DNA of 64,000 nt. Origin: PGYT01 sp963675055. Its GTDB lineage: Bacteria > Bacteroidota > Ignavibacteria > Ignavibacteriales > Melioribacteraceae. Position 1 is the first letter of the stretch. Each line of letters starts with the position of its first letter. The DNA is taken from the NCBI GenBank assembly GCA_963675055.2, contig CAXXJE010000002.1, positions 2,666,001 to 2,730,000 of the forward strand, written 5' to 3'. Made by a program: the position numbers and the translations under genes. The notes under the pieces are model-generated. The model worked only from the letters and a program-made list of their open reading frames with translations, was not told the origin of the DNA and ran no database searches. This document shows, piece by piece, positions 1-9,371 of this stretch.

Positions 1-102
1 GAGGAAGGTGTTAAGCTTTCCAGGCTTTGTCATCAGAAACTGGAAGAAGCAGAGCTGAAAATTACTAATCTTAAGAAGGGATTATCAGAGGAAAATGAAT
101 AA
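1..102 (+). CDS. xseB: Exodeoxyribonuclease VII small subunit, C-terminal part
   Basis: Partial gene entering from the left edge; 33 codons are visible before the TAA at 100-102. The visible peptide (EEGVKLSRLCHQKLEEAELK and onward) fits the second helix of XseB, where the family has a YeeGvkLxxxCxxkLxeAe pattern. XseB binds XseA to form exonuclease VII, which degrades single-stranded DNA into oligonucleotides. The stop overlaps the dxs start by 8 bases, and xseB next to dxs is a common bacterial order, which supports the call. The start and first helix are outside the window. Confidence 0.75.
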   Translation, partial: EEGVKLSRLCHQKLEEAELKITNLKKGLSEENE

Positions 103-2041
103 GACTCAAGACGAGGTACGGAAGATGGTTGATAAATCCAAATATAAACTTTTATTTTCGGTAGACTCGCCGAAAGATATACGTAACTATGACGTTGGCC
201 AATTAAAAATTTTGTGCTCTGAGATTCGCGAATACATGGTTGATGTAATTTCGCAAATCGGTGGTCATTTCGGTGGCGGACTTGGAACTGTTGAGTTGAC
301 CGTTGCTCTTCATAAAGTATTTAACACACCGGAAGATCATATAGTTTGGGATACGGGACACCAGGCTTATCCTCATAAAATAATTACCGGAAGAAGAGAT
401 AAGCTGCAGACAATCCGGAAGTATAAAGGAATCAGTGGATTTCTAAAGAGGACCGAGAGTGAATATGATGCTTTCGGCGCGGGACACGCTTCCACATCAA
501 TTTCAGCGGCAGTTGGAATTGCCGAGGCAAACAGAATTAAAAACAGCGATGCGAAGACTATAGCGGTTATTGGCGACGGCGCTATGACCGGTGGTATGGC
601 CTACGAAGCGATGAATAATTCAGGTGTTCTTAAAAGCAATATTATAATTGTTCTTAATGATAATAACATGTCTATTGCTCCTAATGTCTGGCAGATCTCG
701 AATTATTTTACAGAAATGATCTCTCATCCTGAGTACAACAGGTTTAAAGGCGCTATCTGGGATTTAACCGGTAAACTGGATCAGTTTGGCGATAGACTTC
801 GAAGGGTTGCCTCAAGACTGGAGTCTGGTATTAAATCGATTATCACACCGGGAATGCTGTTCGAGGCTCTTGGTTTCAGGTACTTCGGACCGGTAAACGG
901 ACATAATGTGGGACAACTGGTTAAATTATTTGAACAGGTGAAGACATTTAACGGACCAATATTGGTCCACACTATCACCGAGAAAGGTAAAGGGTATAAA
1001 CCGGCTGAAGGGCATATACAAAAACTTCATGCTTCTACTCCATTTGATAAAGTTACCGGAAAAGCATTAAAAAAAGCAGGAATGCCCGCATATACAAAAA
1101 TATTCGGGCAGGCACTTGTTGATATTGTAAAAGCTAATTCAAATGTTGTTGGAATCACTGCGGCAATGCCCGATGGTACCGGTTTGAATTATCTTCAAAA
1201 AGAAGTTCCTCAAAATTATTTTGATGTTGGTATAGCCGAAGAACATGCCGTAACCTTTGCTGCAGGTTTGGCTACTCAGGGTATTAAACCGGTTGTTGCC
1301 ATTTACTCAACTTTTCTTCAGAGGAGTTTCGATCAGATTGTGCATGACGTTGCTCTTCAGAAATTGAATGTTGCGTTTGTACTGGACCGCGCCGGTCTTG
1401 TTGGGGCTGATGGTCCGACGCATCACGGGGTTTTGGACCTGACTTACCTCAGGATGATACCCCATATGGTAATAATGGCACCAAAGGATGAAGCTGAACT
1501 TAGAGACATGCTGTACACTGCAACTGAATATAAGGAAGGTCCTATCGCTTTAAGATATCCCCGGGGAAGCGCTCTTGGTGTTGAACTTCCCGAAGAATTT
1601 ACTCGGCTGGAAATAGGAAAAGCGGAAGTATTAAGGGATGGAACTGATGTAGCTGTACTTTCTCTGGGAAGTATGGTTTCTTATTCGCAACGCGCTGCTG
1701 AGCTGCTGGAAGAGCAGAATATACATGCCACTGTTGTAAATATGCGATTTGCAAAACCGCTTGACCTGGCGCTCCTTGATGATCTTCACAAAAGATTTGA
1801 TAAGATAGTTACAGTTGAAGAGAATACGTTAATTGGTGGAATGGGTTCAGCAGTTCTCGAGTATTTCAATTCGAAGAACTACAAGAATGATGTTATGACC
1901 ATTGGACTTCCCGATAAATTTATTGATCACGGAACACAAGCCGAATTGCACAAAGAACTTGGAATTGACGCTGAAGGTATTTCCGAAAAGGTAAAAATGT
2001 TTTATCTTGGGAATAAGATTCCCAAGGGTGTAGTTGCATAA
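95..2041 (+). CDS. dxs: 1-deoxy-D-xylulose-5-phosphate synthase
   Basis: Condenses pyruvate and glyceraldehyde 3-phosphate to DXP, the first step of the MEP isoprenoid pathway, using thiamine diphosphate. The 648 residues match the usual length of Dxs. Visible motifs are the early GHQAYPHK and GAGHASTS segments, the thiamine-diphosphate signature running from GDGAMTGG to NDNNMSIAP (about residues 158-195), and the transketolase-like central domain with DVGIAEEHAV and DRAGLVGADGPTHHG. The ATG overlaps the end of xseB, suggesting translational coupling, and its TAA overlaps the next ATG by one base. The extra 20 or so N-terminal residues before the conserved core are slightly long but have no better internal start. 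Confidence 0.96.
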   Translation: MNKTQDEVRKMVDKSKYKLLFSVDSPKDIRNYDVGQLKILCSEIREYMVDVISQIGGHFGGGLGTVELTVALHKVFNTPEDHIVWDTGHQAYPHKIITGRRDKLQTIRKYKGISGFLKRTESEYDAFGAGHASTSISAAVGIAEANRIKNSDAKTIAVIGDGAMTGGMAYEAMNNSGVLKSNIIIVLNDNNMSIAPNVWQISNYFTEMISHPEYNRFKGAIWDLTGKLDQFGDRLRRVASRLESGIKSIITPGMLFEALGFRYFGPVNGHNVGQLVKLFEQVKTFNGPILVHTITEKGKGYKPAEGHIQKLHASTPFDKVTGKALKKAGMPAYTKIFGQALVDIVKANSNVVGITAAMPDGTGLNYLQKEVPQNYFDVGIAEEHAVTFAAGLATQGIKPVVAIYSTFLQRSFDQIVHDVALQKLNVAFVLDRAGLVGADGPTHHGVLDLTYLRMIPHMVIMAPKDEAELRDMLYTATEYKEGPIALRYPRGSALGVELPEEFTRLEIGKAEVLRDGTDVAVLSLGSMVSYSQRAAELLEEQNIHATVVNMRFAKPLDLALLDDLHKRFDKIVTVEENTLIGGMGSAVLEYFNSKNYKNDVMTIGLPDKFIDHGTQAELHKELGIDAEGISEKVKMFYLGNKIPKGVVA

Positions 2042-3045
2042 TGAATAAAACTCGTGTCGGCATTATCGGTTTAGGCGGTATGGCGCAATTGGTTCATCTT
2101 CCGATTCTAAAGAAATTGAATACGGTTGAAATTGCTGCTGTTTCGGAAATAAAAAAAAGCAGGCTGAATTCAATTTCAGAAAAGTTTTCTATTGAAGAAT
2201 GCTTTACCGATTATAATGAGATGCTGCAAAAAGTTGATCTTGATGCAGTTATTATTGCCACACCTACTAACACACATCATCAAATAGCTCTTGACTGCCT
2301 GAAACAGAATATGCATTTGTTGATTGAAAAGCCCGCAGCTCCTACTCTGAGTGAAACTAACGATATTTGTAATGCAGCCAGGAAAGCCGGACTTTATGCA
2401 ATGATCGGGATGAATGCAAGGTTTCGTCCGGATGCAATGTTGCTGAAAAGCCTTATCAATAGTGGCGAACTTGGAGATATCTTCTATATTCGTGCTGGCT
2501 GGGCAAGAAAACAAAGCAGCAGCGAAGACTGGTTTCTTAAAAAGAAAGTTGCAGGCGGCGGCGCAATTATAGACCTCGGCATTGTTCTGTTGGATTTAAG
2601 CATGTGGCTATTAGGATACCCTGAGTTAAAATCAGTTTCAGTGCAAAAGTATCATCACCGAACTAAGAGTGTTGAAGATTCCGCGGTGGGATTTGTCAGG
2701 TTTAATAATTCAGCGGTAATCAATTTTGATGTAAGTTGGTCTTTTCATTCTGAAAAAGATTCGTTTGCACTAACTGCCTTCGGAACTGAAGGAACAGCTC
2801 ATTTAAATCCTTTAAAGGCCTATAAAAGGAATCCATCGGGTAATATAGATTTAACTCCGTCTTCAAGAACTAATTTGAATAACATGTACAAGAAGTCGTA
2901 TGAAAATGAACTCAAGCATTTTATCGGCACTTTACAGTCTAATATGCCATTGATATCTTCGTGCGAGGATGCAGTAAAAAGGATGGAATTAATCGAAAAT
3001 ATTTATAAATCTGCCGAGAACAATCTTGAAATTAACTTCGGGTAA
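2041..3045 (+). CDS. Gfo/Idh/MocA family NAD(P)-dependent oxidoreductase
   Basis: A 334-residue cytosolic dehydrogenase of the glucose-fructose/inositol dehydrogenase family. The N-terminal Rossmann motif GLGGMAQLVHLPIL and the strictly placed EKPAAPT (the EKP catalytic-region lysine, near residue 97) are clear, followed by the family's C-terminal alpha/beta domain with GGGAIIDLGIVLLDL. It begins one base inside the dxs stop codon (TAATG), so it is very likely translated with dxs. Substrate cannot be read from the sequence; sugar, inositol or sugar-nucleotide derivatives are typical. It ends two bases before the response regulator gene. Confidence 0.9.
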   Translation: MNKTRVGIIGLGGMAQLVHLPILKKLNTVEIAAVSEIKKSRLNSISEKFSIEECFTDYNEMLQKVDLDAVIIATPTNTHHQIALDCLKQNMHLLIEKPAAPTLSETNDICNAARKAGLYAMIGMNARFRPDAMLLKSLINSGELGDIFYIRAGWARKQSSSEDWFLKKKVAGGGAIIDLGIVLLDLSMWLLGYPELKSVSVQKYHHRTKSVEDSAVGFVRFNNSAVINFDVSWSFHSEKDSFALTAFGTEGTAHLNPLKAYKRNPSGNIDLTPSSRTNLNNMYKKSYENELKHFIGTLQSNMPLISSCEDAVKRMELIENIYKSAENNLEINFG

Positions 3046-3047
3046 TT

Positions 3048-3740
3048 ATGAAAACGAAAGTATTACTGGTTGATGACGAAAAGGATATTGTGGAATTTCT
3101 GGGATATAATCTGGAACAGGAAGGATACGAAGTTATAACAGCAAATGATGGAATGGAAGCGCTTGGTAAAATGAACGAGCATCCTGATATCATTATTCTC
3201 GACGTTATGATGCCCAAGATGGATGGTTATGAAACGTGTACAAAAATTAAAGCGATGGAAGGCTGCGAAAAAATTCCGGTTATTTTCCTGACCGCTAAGT
3301 CGAGTGAAATAGACGAGGTTCATGGATTGAATATTGGTGCGGATGATTTTATTCAGAAACCAGTTTCCACCAAGAAAATAATTGCCAGAATCAAATCGAA
3401 TCTCCGCAGATCGGGCAAGGAAAGCAGCAGTAGTGATACAAGGGCAAAGGTCATTATTGGTCCTCTGGAAATTGACCATGAACGTTATGTTGTATATCTT
3501 GATAAAGAACAACTTATCTTTCCGAAAAAGGAATTTGAAATACTAAGTTTCCTTGCGCGAAATCCGGGCAAAGTATATCCTCGCGAAAAAATTCTCAATG
3601 ATGTTTGGGGCAATGATATATATGTAGTTGAACGAACTATTGATGTTCACGTCAGAAAAATTCGCGAGAAACTTGGCAAGCACTCAAACCTGATAGAAAC
3701 AGTAAAAGGGGTCGGATATCGTTTCAAGAGTTTTGAATAG
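3048..3740 (+). CDS. phoB: OmpR/PhoB-family response regulator, phosphate regulon
   Basis: Two-domain regulator of 230 residues. The receiver domain (1-120) has the acidic pocket D9-D10, the phosphoacceptor D52 in IIILDVMMPKMDG, T82 and K104. The C-terminal winged helix (about 135-230) contains the EFEILSFLARNPGKVYPRE and VRKIREKLG stretches of OmpR-type DNA-binding domains. It overlaps the histidine kinase by 8 bases and the pst genes follow, so a PhoB role in phosphate-starvation control is the natural reading. I could not recognise a confident Pho box in front of pstS. Confidence 0.9.
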   Translation: MKTKVLLVDDEKDIVEFLGYNLEQEGYEVITANDGMEALGKMNEHPDIIILDVMMPKMDGYETCTKIKAMEGCEKIPVIFLTAKSSEIDEVHGLNIGADDFIQKPVSTKKIIARIKSNLRRSGKESSSSDTRAKVIIGPLEIDHERYVVYLDKEQLIFPKKEFEILSFLARNPGKVYPREKILNDVWGNDIYVVERTIDVHVRKIREKLGKHSNLIETVKGVGYRFKSFE

Positions 3741-4758
3741 GTTCAGGGAAAACCTGTTCTATTCAAGGGTATTTTTAATAGATTTCCTTGTACTCGGAGC
3801 GGTATTACTTGTTCTTATATTATTACTTGTCGATAAATCATCCTATCAGATTCTTCTCATCATATTCTCACTTCTGTTTCTTCTGTATTTTGCCGATTCA
3901 ATCGGTTATAAAAGAAAGCTTCAGATCAGACAAATTCAGAAAGCTATAGACGGCATACGGAATAACTTGTATAGTTCGGCTCACGAGATAAAGCTTGGCA
4001 AGCAACTGAGCGAACTTGAGGCAGATATAAAGGAGATGTTTCTTAAAACCCGGGACGATATTGAAACGCTGAAAAAGCTTGAGCTGGTTCGCACGGAGTT
4101 TCTTGGTAATGTGTCGCATGAATTACGAACTCCCATATTTGCTATACAAGGATTTCTGGAAACTCTTCTCAACGGCGCTGTGGACGATAAAAAGGTCAAC
4201 AGGGTGTTTGTTGATAAGGCTTATAAGCAGTCTCAGGCATTAAACAATCTGCTGCATGACCTGATTGATATTTCCATGATAGAAGCCGGTCAAATGCGCA
4301 TGAGTTTCAGATATTTCCTAATCGGTGAGTACCTTCAGAACATTGTGAACGAGTTTATTCCAATTGCTGAAGATAAAGGACTACGTTTGTTGGTAGTTAA
4401 CGAGAATCCGAAACTGAAGCTTTACGGGGATAAGGACAGACTCAGGCAAGTTATTGTAAATCTTATCTCAAATTCAATTAAGTACACTGAAGATGGATAT
4501 GTTGAAATTGCCGTCCAGGAGCTTGAAACATCCGGCGAAATTATCGTAAGGGATACAGGAATCGGAATTCCTGAAGAAGATGTTCCCAGGGTGTTCGAAC
4601 GGTTTTACAGGGTCGATAAGGTCAGGTCTCGGTCAATGGGTGGAACCGGACTCGGGCTTGCAATCGTAAAGCATATTCTTGATGCGCATGGAACCAAAAT
4701 AACTGTTTACAGTAAGGTAAATGAAGGGACCTCTTTTTCATTTACACTTAAAAAGTAG
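3733..4758 (+). CDS. phoR: Sensor histidine kinase, PhoR-like
   Basis: Membrane kinase of 341 residues: two adjacent hydrophobic segments (about 13-32 and 38-56), a short linker, a HisKA domain with phosphoacceptor H129 in NVSHELRTP, and an HATPase domain with the N box (LISNSIKYT), G1 (DTGIGIP), F (RFYRV) and G2 (GGTGLGLAIVKH) boxes. No large periplasmic sensor domain is present, as in PhoR proteins that sense through the Pst complex and PhoU. The start is a TTG overlapping the phoB stop, so translation is probably coupled. It should phosphorylate the adjacent PhoB-like regulator. Confidence 0.9.
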   Translation: MNRFRENLFYSRVFLIDFLVLGAVLLVLILLLVDKSSYQILLIIFSLLFLLYFADSIGYKRKLQIRQIQKAIDGIRNNLYSSAHEIKLGKQLSELEADIKEMFLKTRDDIETLKKLELVRTEFLGNVSHELRTPIFAIQGFLETLLNGAVDDKKVNRVFVDKAYKQSQALNNLLHDLIDISMIEAGQMRMSFRYFLIGEYLQNIVNEFIPIAEDKGLRLLVVNENPKLKLYGDKDRLRQVIVNLISNSIKYTEDGYVEIAVQELETSGEIIVRDTGIGIPEEDVPRVFERFYRVDKVRSRSMGGTGLGLAIVKHILDAHGTKITVYSKVNEGTSFSFTLKK

Positions 4759-4805
4759 TATCAAATCAACCTGCTTTAATATTATTGTAAAATTCTAATA
4801 GTGAA

Positions 4806-5720
4806 ATGAATAATTTTACCAAGTGCTTATTTGTTCTATTACTGACTTTGACGGTGAGTTGTAAGAAAAATAGTGATGCACAAAAAGTGATTATAAGTGT
4901 AAGGGGTTCTGATACGATGGTAAACCTCTCTCAGCGTTGGGCAAGCGCGTATATGAAAATGAATCCGGATGTATCACTGCAGGTTACAGGTGGCGGCTCG
5001 GGAACCGGTTTCGCAGCTCTGCTAAACAGAACAACCGATATCGCAAATGCCAGCAGGGAATTAAAGGAAATGGAAATCAAGAAAGCCAAATCGGTTGGAA
5101 TAATTCCAAGACAGTATAAAGTTGCATTGGATGGTATAGCTGTAATTGTTCATGCAGATAATCCTGTTGACAGCCTCACTGTAGCGGAGCTGAGTAATAT
5201 TTTTACCGGTGAATATAAAAACTGGAAAGATGTCGGTGGGGACGATAGAGCGATAACTTTGTACGGACGTGAAAATAGTTCCGGAACGTATGAATACTTC
5301 AAAAATAATGTTTTGGATGTGGAGAGTACGGATAAGATAGAGGACTATGCTTCTTCTATGCAGGTTCTTCAGGGAACTGCTGCATTGGGTGAAGCAGTTG
5401 CGCGGGATAAAAAAGGTATCGGATTTGGGGGTGTTGGATATTTTTCAAACAGGAAAGATGTTAAAATCATTGCTGTGAAAGCTGATGATGACAGCAAAGC
5501 AATTTTACCGGCCAAGAACGGCAGGTTAAATCTTGATGCAGTGTGGAATGGAAGCTATCCGATTGCCCGATATCTATATTGTTTCACCGACAGCCTTACT
5601 GAAGAAAGGTCACTAGGATTTTTAAATTTCATCCTGTCCGGCGAAGGTCAAAAACTGGTTGAAACTATGGAGTACATTCCCCTGCCGGAAGAAGATGAGG
5701 TTGTTAACTATCCAAATTAA
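4806..5720 (+). CDS. pstS: Phosphate ABC transporter substrate-binding lipoprotein
   Basis: Captures phosphate outside the inner membrane and delivers it to PstCA. The 304 residues start with a lipoprotein signal (hydrophobic stretch then TVSCKK, lipidated C19). The mature part has the phosphate-binding family marks SVRGSDTMVNLSQRWA, GGGSGTGFAALL, ASRELKEME, and the FTGEYKNWKDVGG and GRENSSGTYEYF segments around the ligand loops. It is the first gene after phoR and is separated by only 47 bases, so it could be co-transcribed with phoBR or have its own promoter. Confidence 0.94.
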   Translation: MNNFTKCLFVLLLTLTVSCKKNSDAQKVIISVRGSDTMVNLSQRWASAYMKMNPDVSLQVTGGGSGTGFAALLNRTTDIANASRELKEMEIKKAKSVGIIPRQYKVALDGIAVIVHADNPVDSLTVAELSNIFTGEYKNWKDVGGDDRAITLYGRENSSGTYEYFKNNVLDVESTDKIEDYASSMQVLQGTAALGEAVARDKKGIGFGGVGYFSNRKDVKIIAVKADDDSKAILPAKNGRLNLDAVWNGSYPIARYLYCFTDSLTEERSLGFLNFILSGEGQKLVETMEYIPLPEEDEVVNYPN

Positions 5721-5816
5721 ATTCTGCATATACCGGAGGAAGATTGAATTCATACCGGACTATTAGTAATATTTGACAATCAAATAATTGCGGTGTTCAG
5801 CAGGTCGAAATTATCA

Positions 5817-6794
5817 ATGGTAAATACAGATAAAAGTAAACATATATTCGGAATCTCGGATCTATCAAAAAAAACTTCAAGAGCTACGAGAGTTCGCGAG
5901 AAAATAATTGAGATATTTTTTATTCTCAACGGTATCGCTGCTGCTGTGTTTGTAATTCTGATTTTCGTTTTCTTGTTTAAAGAAGGCTTCCGAGCACTGG
6001 ATCATATTAACTTCAGCGATTTTCTATTTAGCGAAAAGTCCATTGACGGCAGTATTGACTTGGTATATCAATGGTACCCAACATCACAGGATGCCAGATT
6101 CTCGCTTTTACCATTAATTCTGGGTACTTTTTTAACAGCGTTGCCGGCTACTATTATTTCTACTGTAACTGGAATAGCAGCCGGAATTTATCTCTCGGAA
6201 ATTGCTAATCCCAAAGCACGCGAGATTTTCAAACCTATGATTGAACTATTTGCCGGGATTCCTACAGTTGTTCTGGGTTTTTTACTGCTAGCGGCAGGTG
6301 CTACTATATTCGATGACTTCCTTGATCCCGCAAACAGATTGAATGCGTTTCTCTCGGCGCTTGGATTATCAATAATTGTTATACCGATTGTAGCTTCTTT
6401 AACCGAAGATGCCCTTCATTCGATACCGAATGAACTTAGAATGGCTTCTTACGGACTCGGGGCAACTAAGTGGCAGACAATTACAAAAGTAATTCTTCCC
6501 GCAGCTTCCAGCGGAATATCGGCAAGTATTATACTCGGTTTCGGAAGAGCAGTTGGTGAAACGATGATCGTGCTGATGGCCTCCGGAAACGCAGCTAATC
6601 TAACGTTTAATCTTTTAAAAAGTGTTAGAACGTTAACAGCCACTATTGCCGCTGAAATGGGTGAAGTCTCACAGGGCTCCGATCATTATTATGCGTTATT
6701 TTTCATTGGGATAGTTCTATTCACTCTTACCTTCATTCTAAATCTCATAGCAGAGATAATTCTGAACAAGATGAGAAAGAAAAACAGGTTTTAA
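5817..6794 (+). CDS. pstC: Phosphate ABC transporter permease PstC
   Basis: Inner-membrane permease, about 325 residues, with six predicted membrane segments and the cytoplasmic EAA loop (SYGLGATKWQTITKVILPAA, near residue 215) that docks on PstB. A GTG at 5793 would add eight residues; the ATG at 5817 is preferred since no Shine-Dalgarno is seen before the GTG, though neither start is strongly marked. Pairs with PstA. The segment HYYALFFIGIVLFTLTFILN near the C-terminus is the last membrane helix. Confidence 0.93.
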   Translation: MVNTDKSKHIFGISDLSKKTSRATRVREKIIEIFFILNGIAAAVFVILIFVFLFKEGFRALDHINFSDFLFSEKSIDGSIDLVYQWYPTSQDARFSLLPLILGTFLTALPATIISTVTGIAAGIYLSEIANPKAREIFKPMIELFAGIPTVVLGFLLLAAGATIFDDFLDPANRLNAFLSALGLSIIVIPIVASLTEDALHSIPNELRMASYGLGATKWQTITKVILPAASSGISASIILGFGRAVGETMIVLMASGNAANLTFNLLKSVRTLTATIAAEMGEVSQGSDHYYALFFIGIVLFTLTFILNLIAEIILNKMRKKNRF

Positions 6795-6798
6795 TTAA

Positions 6799-7752
6799 AT
6801 GAATTTTGAAAACACCCCAAATAGTACAAGTGTTAAAGGCAAAGTGTTTATCGCTCTGACAAGAATGATCTTTGTGAGTTTGCTGTTACTCCTTTTTATT
6901 ATTCTCGGGCAAATATTTATCGAAGGTATCAGTGTTGTAAATCTTGATTTTATATTTGACCAGCCGCGGAATAATATGACCGAAGGCGGTATCTGGCCTG
7001 CGATATTCGGAACCATCGCTGTTACCTTACTGATGATACTTTTTGCTGTGCCTCTCGGTGTTTTCTCTGCTATATATCTTAACGAATATGCAAAGAATAA
7101 TTTTGTTACCAGGATTATTAGAACCTCGGTAAATAACCTTGCAGGAATTCCTTCAATAGTAATCGGGCTTTTCGGACTTGGATTTTTTGTCCTGTTCATA
7201 GGCAAGAATATTGATAATGTACTGGAATCCGGTTTGTTACTAGGGCAGCCTTGTATGCTGTGGGCGGCTGCTACTCTGGCAGTACTGGTATTGCCAACAG
7301 TTATTGTATCAACACTGGAATCTCTGAATGCTGTTCCTAAATCCCATAGGGATGCGTCATACGGACTTGGTGCGACCAAATGGCAGACTATAAAACACGT
7401 TGTATTACCACAGGCCAGACCTGGTATCTTAACCGGAACAATATTATCTATAAGCAGGGGGGCGAGTGAAACTGCTCCAATTCTTTTTCTGGGTGCTGCC
7501 TTCTTTCTGCCGAACCTGCCGGTTGTTGATTTATGTATCGGGAATTATTGCATACCAATGATAAATCCGGCCGAACAGTTTATGTTCCTGTCTTATCATA
7601 TTTTTATTCTTGCTACACAATCAGCTAATCCGACTGAGACATTACCCGTCCAGTACGGTTCAACCCTGATTTTGATAACTATTACATTTTTGTTGAACAT
7701 TACGGCTATTGTGTTCAGATACAGATTCAGAAAACTTATTGGTCATATATAA
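6799..7752 (+). CDS. pstA: Phosphate ABC transporter permease PstA
   Basis: Second permease subunit, 317 residues, about six membrane helices. It has the GGIWPAIFGTIAVTLLMI entry helix, the NLAGIPSIVIGLFGLGFF segment and an EAA loop with the same SYGLGATKWQTIK core as PstC, showing the two arose from a common ancestor. It begins four bases after the pstC stop, so it is in the same transcript. Confidence 0.94.
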   Translation: MNFENTPNSTSVKGKVFIALTRMIFVSLLLLLFIILGQIFIEGISVVNLDFIFDQPRNNMTEGGIWPAIFGTIAVTLLMILFAVPLGVFSAIYLNEYAKNNFVTRIIRTSVNNLAGIPSIVIGLFGLGFFVLFIGKNIDNVLESGLLLGQPCMLWAAATLAVLVLPTVIVSTLESLNAVPKSHRDASYGLGATKWQTIKHVVLPQARPGILTGTILSISRGASETAPILFLGAAFFLPNLPVVDLCIGNYCIPMINPAEQFMFLSYHIFILATQSANPTETLPVQYGSTLILITITFLLNITAIVFRYRFRKLIGHI

Positions 7753-7770
7753 AACAACTATATTTACAGA

Positions 7771-8529
7771 ATGAACAAAGAAAAGATTATAGTAAATAAC
7801 CTCAATGTGTTTTACGGAGATAACCAGGCATTAGCAGATGTATCAATCAAGATTCCGGAAAACAGGGTAAGCGCAATTATTGGTCCGAGCGGTTGTGGTA
7901 AGACCAGTTTCTTGCGTACGTTAAACAGGATGAACGATTTAATAGACGATGTGAAAATTTCGGGAGAAGTTTTAATTGAAGGCATTGATATTTATGCAAA
8001 GAATCTTGATGTTCCGCATCTTCGTAAAAATATCGGCATGATCTTCCAGACTCCCAACCTGTTTCCTAAAACGGTTTTTGAAAACCTTGTATACGGACTA
8101 AGGATTAACGGGATTAAAGATAAACGCACACTAAATGAAATTGCGGAGCGGACACTGGTGCAAACCGGGTTGTGGGACGAAGTTAAAGACAGACTGGATG
8201 AGCATGCGCTGAGTTTATCCGGAGGTCAGCAGCAGCGGCTTTGCATTGCCAGAGCCTTAGCCGTACAGCCGCAGATAATTCTTATGGACGAGCCAGCCAG
8301 CGCTCTCGATCCGATTTCAACAGCCAAAATTGAAAAATTAATATTTGATCTAAAGGAAGAATACACAATTATCATGGTTACTCATAACCTTCAGCAGGCA
8401 GCCAGAATTAGTGATAATACGGCTTTCTTTTATCTGGGTAAGCTGGTTGAATTTGACAGGACCTCGAGAATTTTTACTAATCCGGCACACAAGCAGACTG
8501 AAGACTACATCACCGGCAGATTCGGGTGA
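7771..8529 (+). CDS. pstB: Phosphate ABC transporter ATP-binding protein
   Basis: ATPase that drives phosphate import, 252 residues, the normal PstB length. Walker A is IIGPSGCGKTSFLRTLNRMND, split here as GPSGCGKTS with the RTLNRMNDL specific to PstB; Q loop QTPNLFPKTV; signature LSGGQQQRLCIARALA; Walker B IILMDEPASALDP; switch histidine VTHNLQQA. It sits 18 bases after pstA. The RTLNRMND and DEPASALDPIST segments distinguish PstB from other ABC ATPases. Confidence 0.96.
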   Translation: MNKEKIIVNNLNVFYGDNQALADVSIKIPENRVSAIIGPSGCGKTSFLRTLNRMNDLIDDVKISGEVLIEGIDIYAKNLDVPHLRKNIGMIFQTPNLFPKTVFENLVYGLRINGIKDKRTLNEIAERTLVQTGLWDEVKDRLDEHALSLSGGQQQRLCIARALAVQPQIILMDEPASALDPISTAKIEKLIFDLKEEYTIIMVTHNLQQAARISDNTAFFYLGKLVEFDRTSRIFTNPAHKQTEDYITGRFG

Positions 8530-8549
8530 CATAAACAGGGCGGGCGAAA

Positions 8550-9278
8550 ATGGAAAGTCAATTTGAAATGAATCTTGATAAACTTAGAACGAGAATAATT
8601 AAAATGTCGAGCCTCGTTGACGAGCAGGTATCACTTGCTCTTAAGGCCTTCGACGAGGAGGATTTAGAACTCGCTGAAACAGTCATCGATAGGGACAAGA
8701 AGGTAAATAAGTTTGACAGGAGAATCGAAAAGACGTGTCAGAAAATTATTGCCCTCAACCAGCCTGTAGCAATGGATCTGAGGCTGATAATGTCTGCATT
8801 CACAATAAATTCGAATCTGGAAAGAATTGGTGATTTGGCGAAAAGTGTCTGTAGCAGTTTTCTCGAATTAAAATCCAAGCCGGATTTCCTTGAAAGAACG
8901 CGTCATTATGAAATGGCAGCCAAAGTGAAGGAAATAATAAGGGATTCGATAGATTCATTTAATAATAGTGATGCGCAGCTTGCCAGAAAAGTTCTTGAGA
9001 CGGATCTGATACTGGACAGCCTTTTCAGCGAAAACCGACAGATTTTAATCGAATATATGAGTAATAACTCCGACAAAATTGAGCAGGCAGTGGTTTTATT
9101 GGAAATTTCCCGCCAATTTGAAAGACTCGGCGATCATGCGAAAAATATTGCGGAAGACGTCATTTTCATTGTAGAAGCGCAATTAATTCGTCATAAATAT
9201 GAAAAATATCTTATCGACTCCTTCGGGGAAGAAGAGGAAGACGAAGGATTTGACGAAGATGAAAGCCGGGAGGAGTAA
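8550..9278 (+). CDS. phoU: Phosphate signalling complex protein PhoU
   Basis: Helical metal-binding regulator (242 residues) that links Pst activity to PhoR. It contains two PhoU repeats, each with a metal-binding E/DxxxD pattern: SNLERIGDLAKSV in the first and SRQFERLGDHAKNIAEDV in the second. It closes the phoB-phoR-pst operon 20 bases after pstB. The last 15 or so residues are an unusual acidic tail (EEEEDEGFDEDESREE) not needed in the family core. Confidence 0.94.
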   Translation: MESQFEMNLDKLRTRIIKMSSLVDEQVSLALKAFDEEDLELAETVIDRDKKVNKFDRRIEKTCQKIIALNQPVAMDLRLIMSAFTINSNLERIGDLAKSVCSSFLELKSKPDFLERTRHYEMAAKVKEIIRDSIDSFNNSDAQLARKVLETDLILDSLFSENRQILIEYMSNNSDKIEQAVVLLEISRQFERLGDHAKNIAEDVIFIVEAQLIRHKYEKYLIDSFGEEEEDEGFDEDESREE

Positions 9279-9309
9279 CTTATTATTTGCGGGCATTTTG
9301 TCGAAATAG

Positions 9310-9338
9310 TTGACATAGTAAAACCTTTTTGATAAATT
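9310..9338 (+). promoter_or_regulatory. Putative promoter of rplU-rpmA
   Basis: TTGACA at 9310-9315 and TAAATT at 9333-9338 are separated by 17 bases, ending about 34 bases before the rplU ATG and placed after the phoU stop. The TAAATTTAG around the second box also resembles the Bacteroidota -7 element TAnnTTTG. Pattern match only. Confidence 0.5.
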
Positions 9339-9371
9339 TAGCGTTCTGAATTTTAAGTACTGGAGGATTTG

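Noticed and set aside
4759..4805. Pho box in front of pstS
   Set aside because: The stretch is AT-rich with no two clear direct 7-base repeats spaced 4 apart.
5744..5776. Ten-codon opening (TTG after GGAGGA) between pstS and pstC
   Set aside because: Good ribosome-site look, but the peptide is very short and nothing shows it is a regulatory leader.
6795..7379. 194-codon opening on the minus strand across pstA
   Set aside because: Lies fully inside pstA, whose family match is certain; composition reflects the opposite coding strand.
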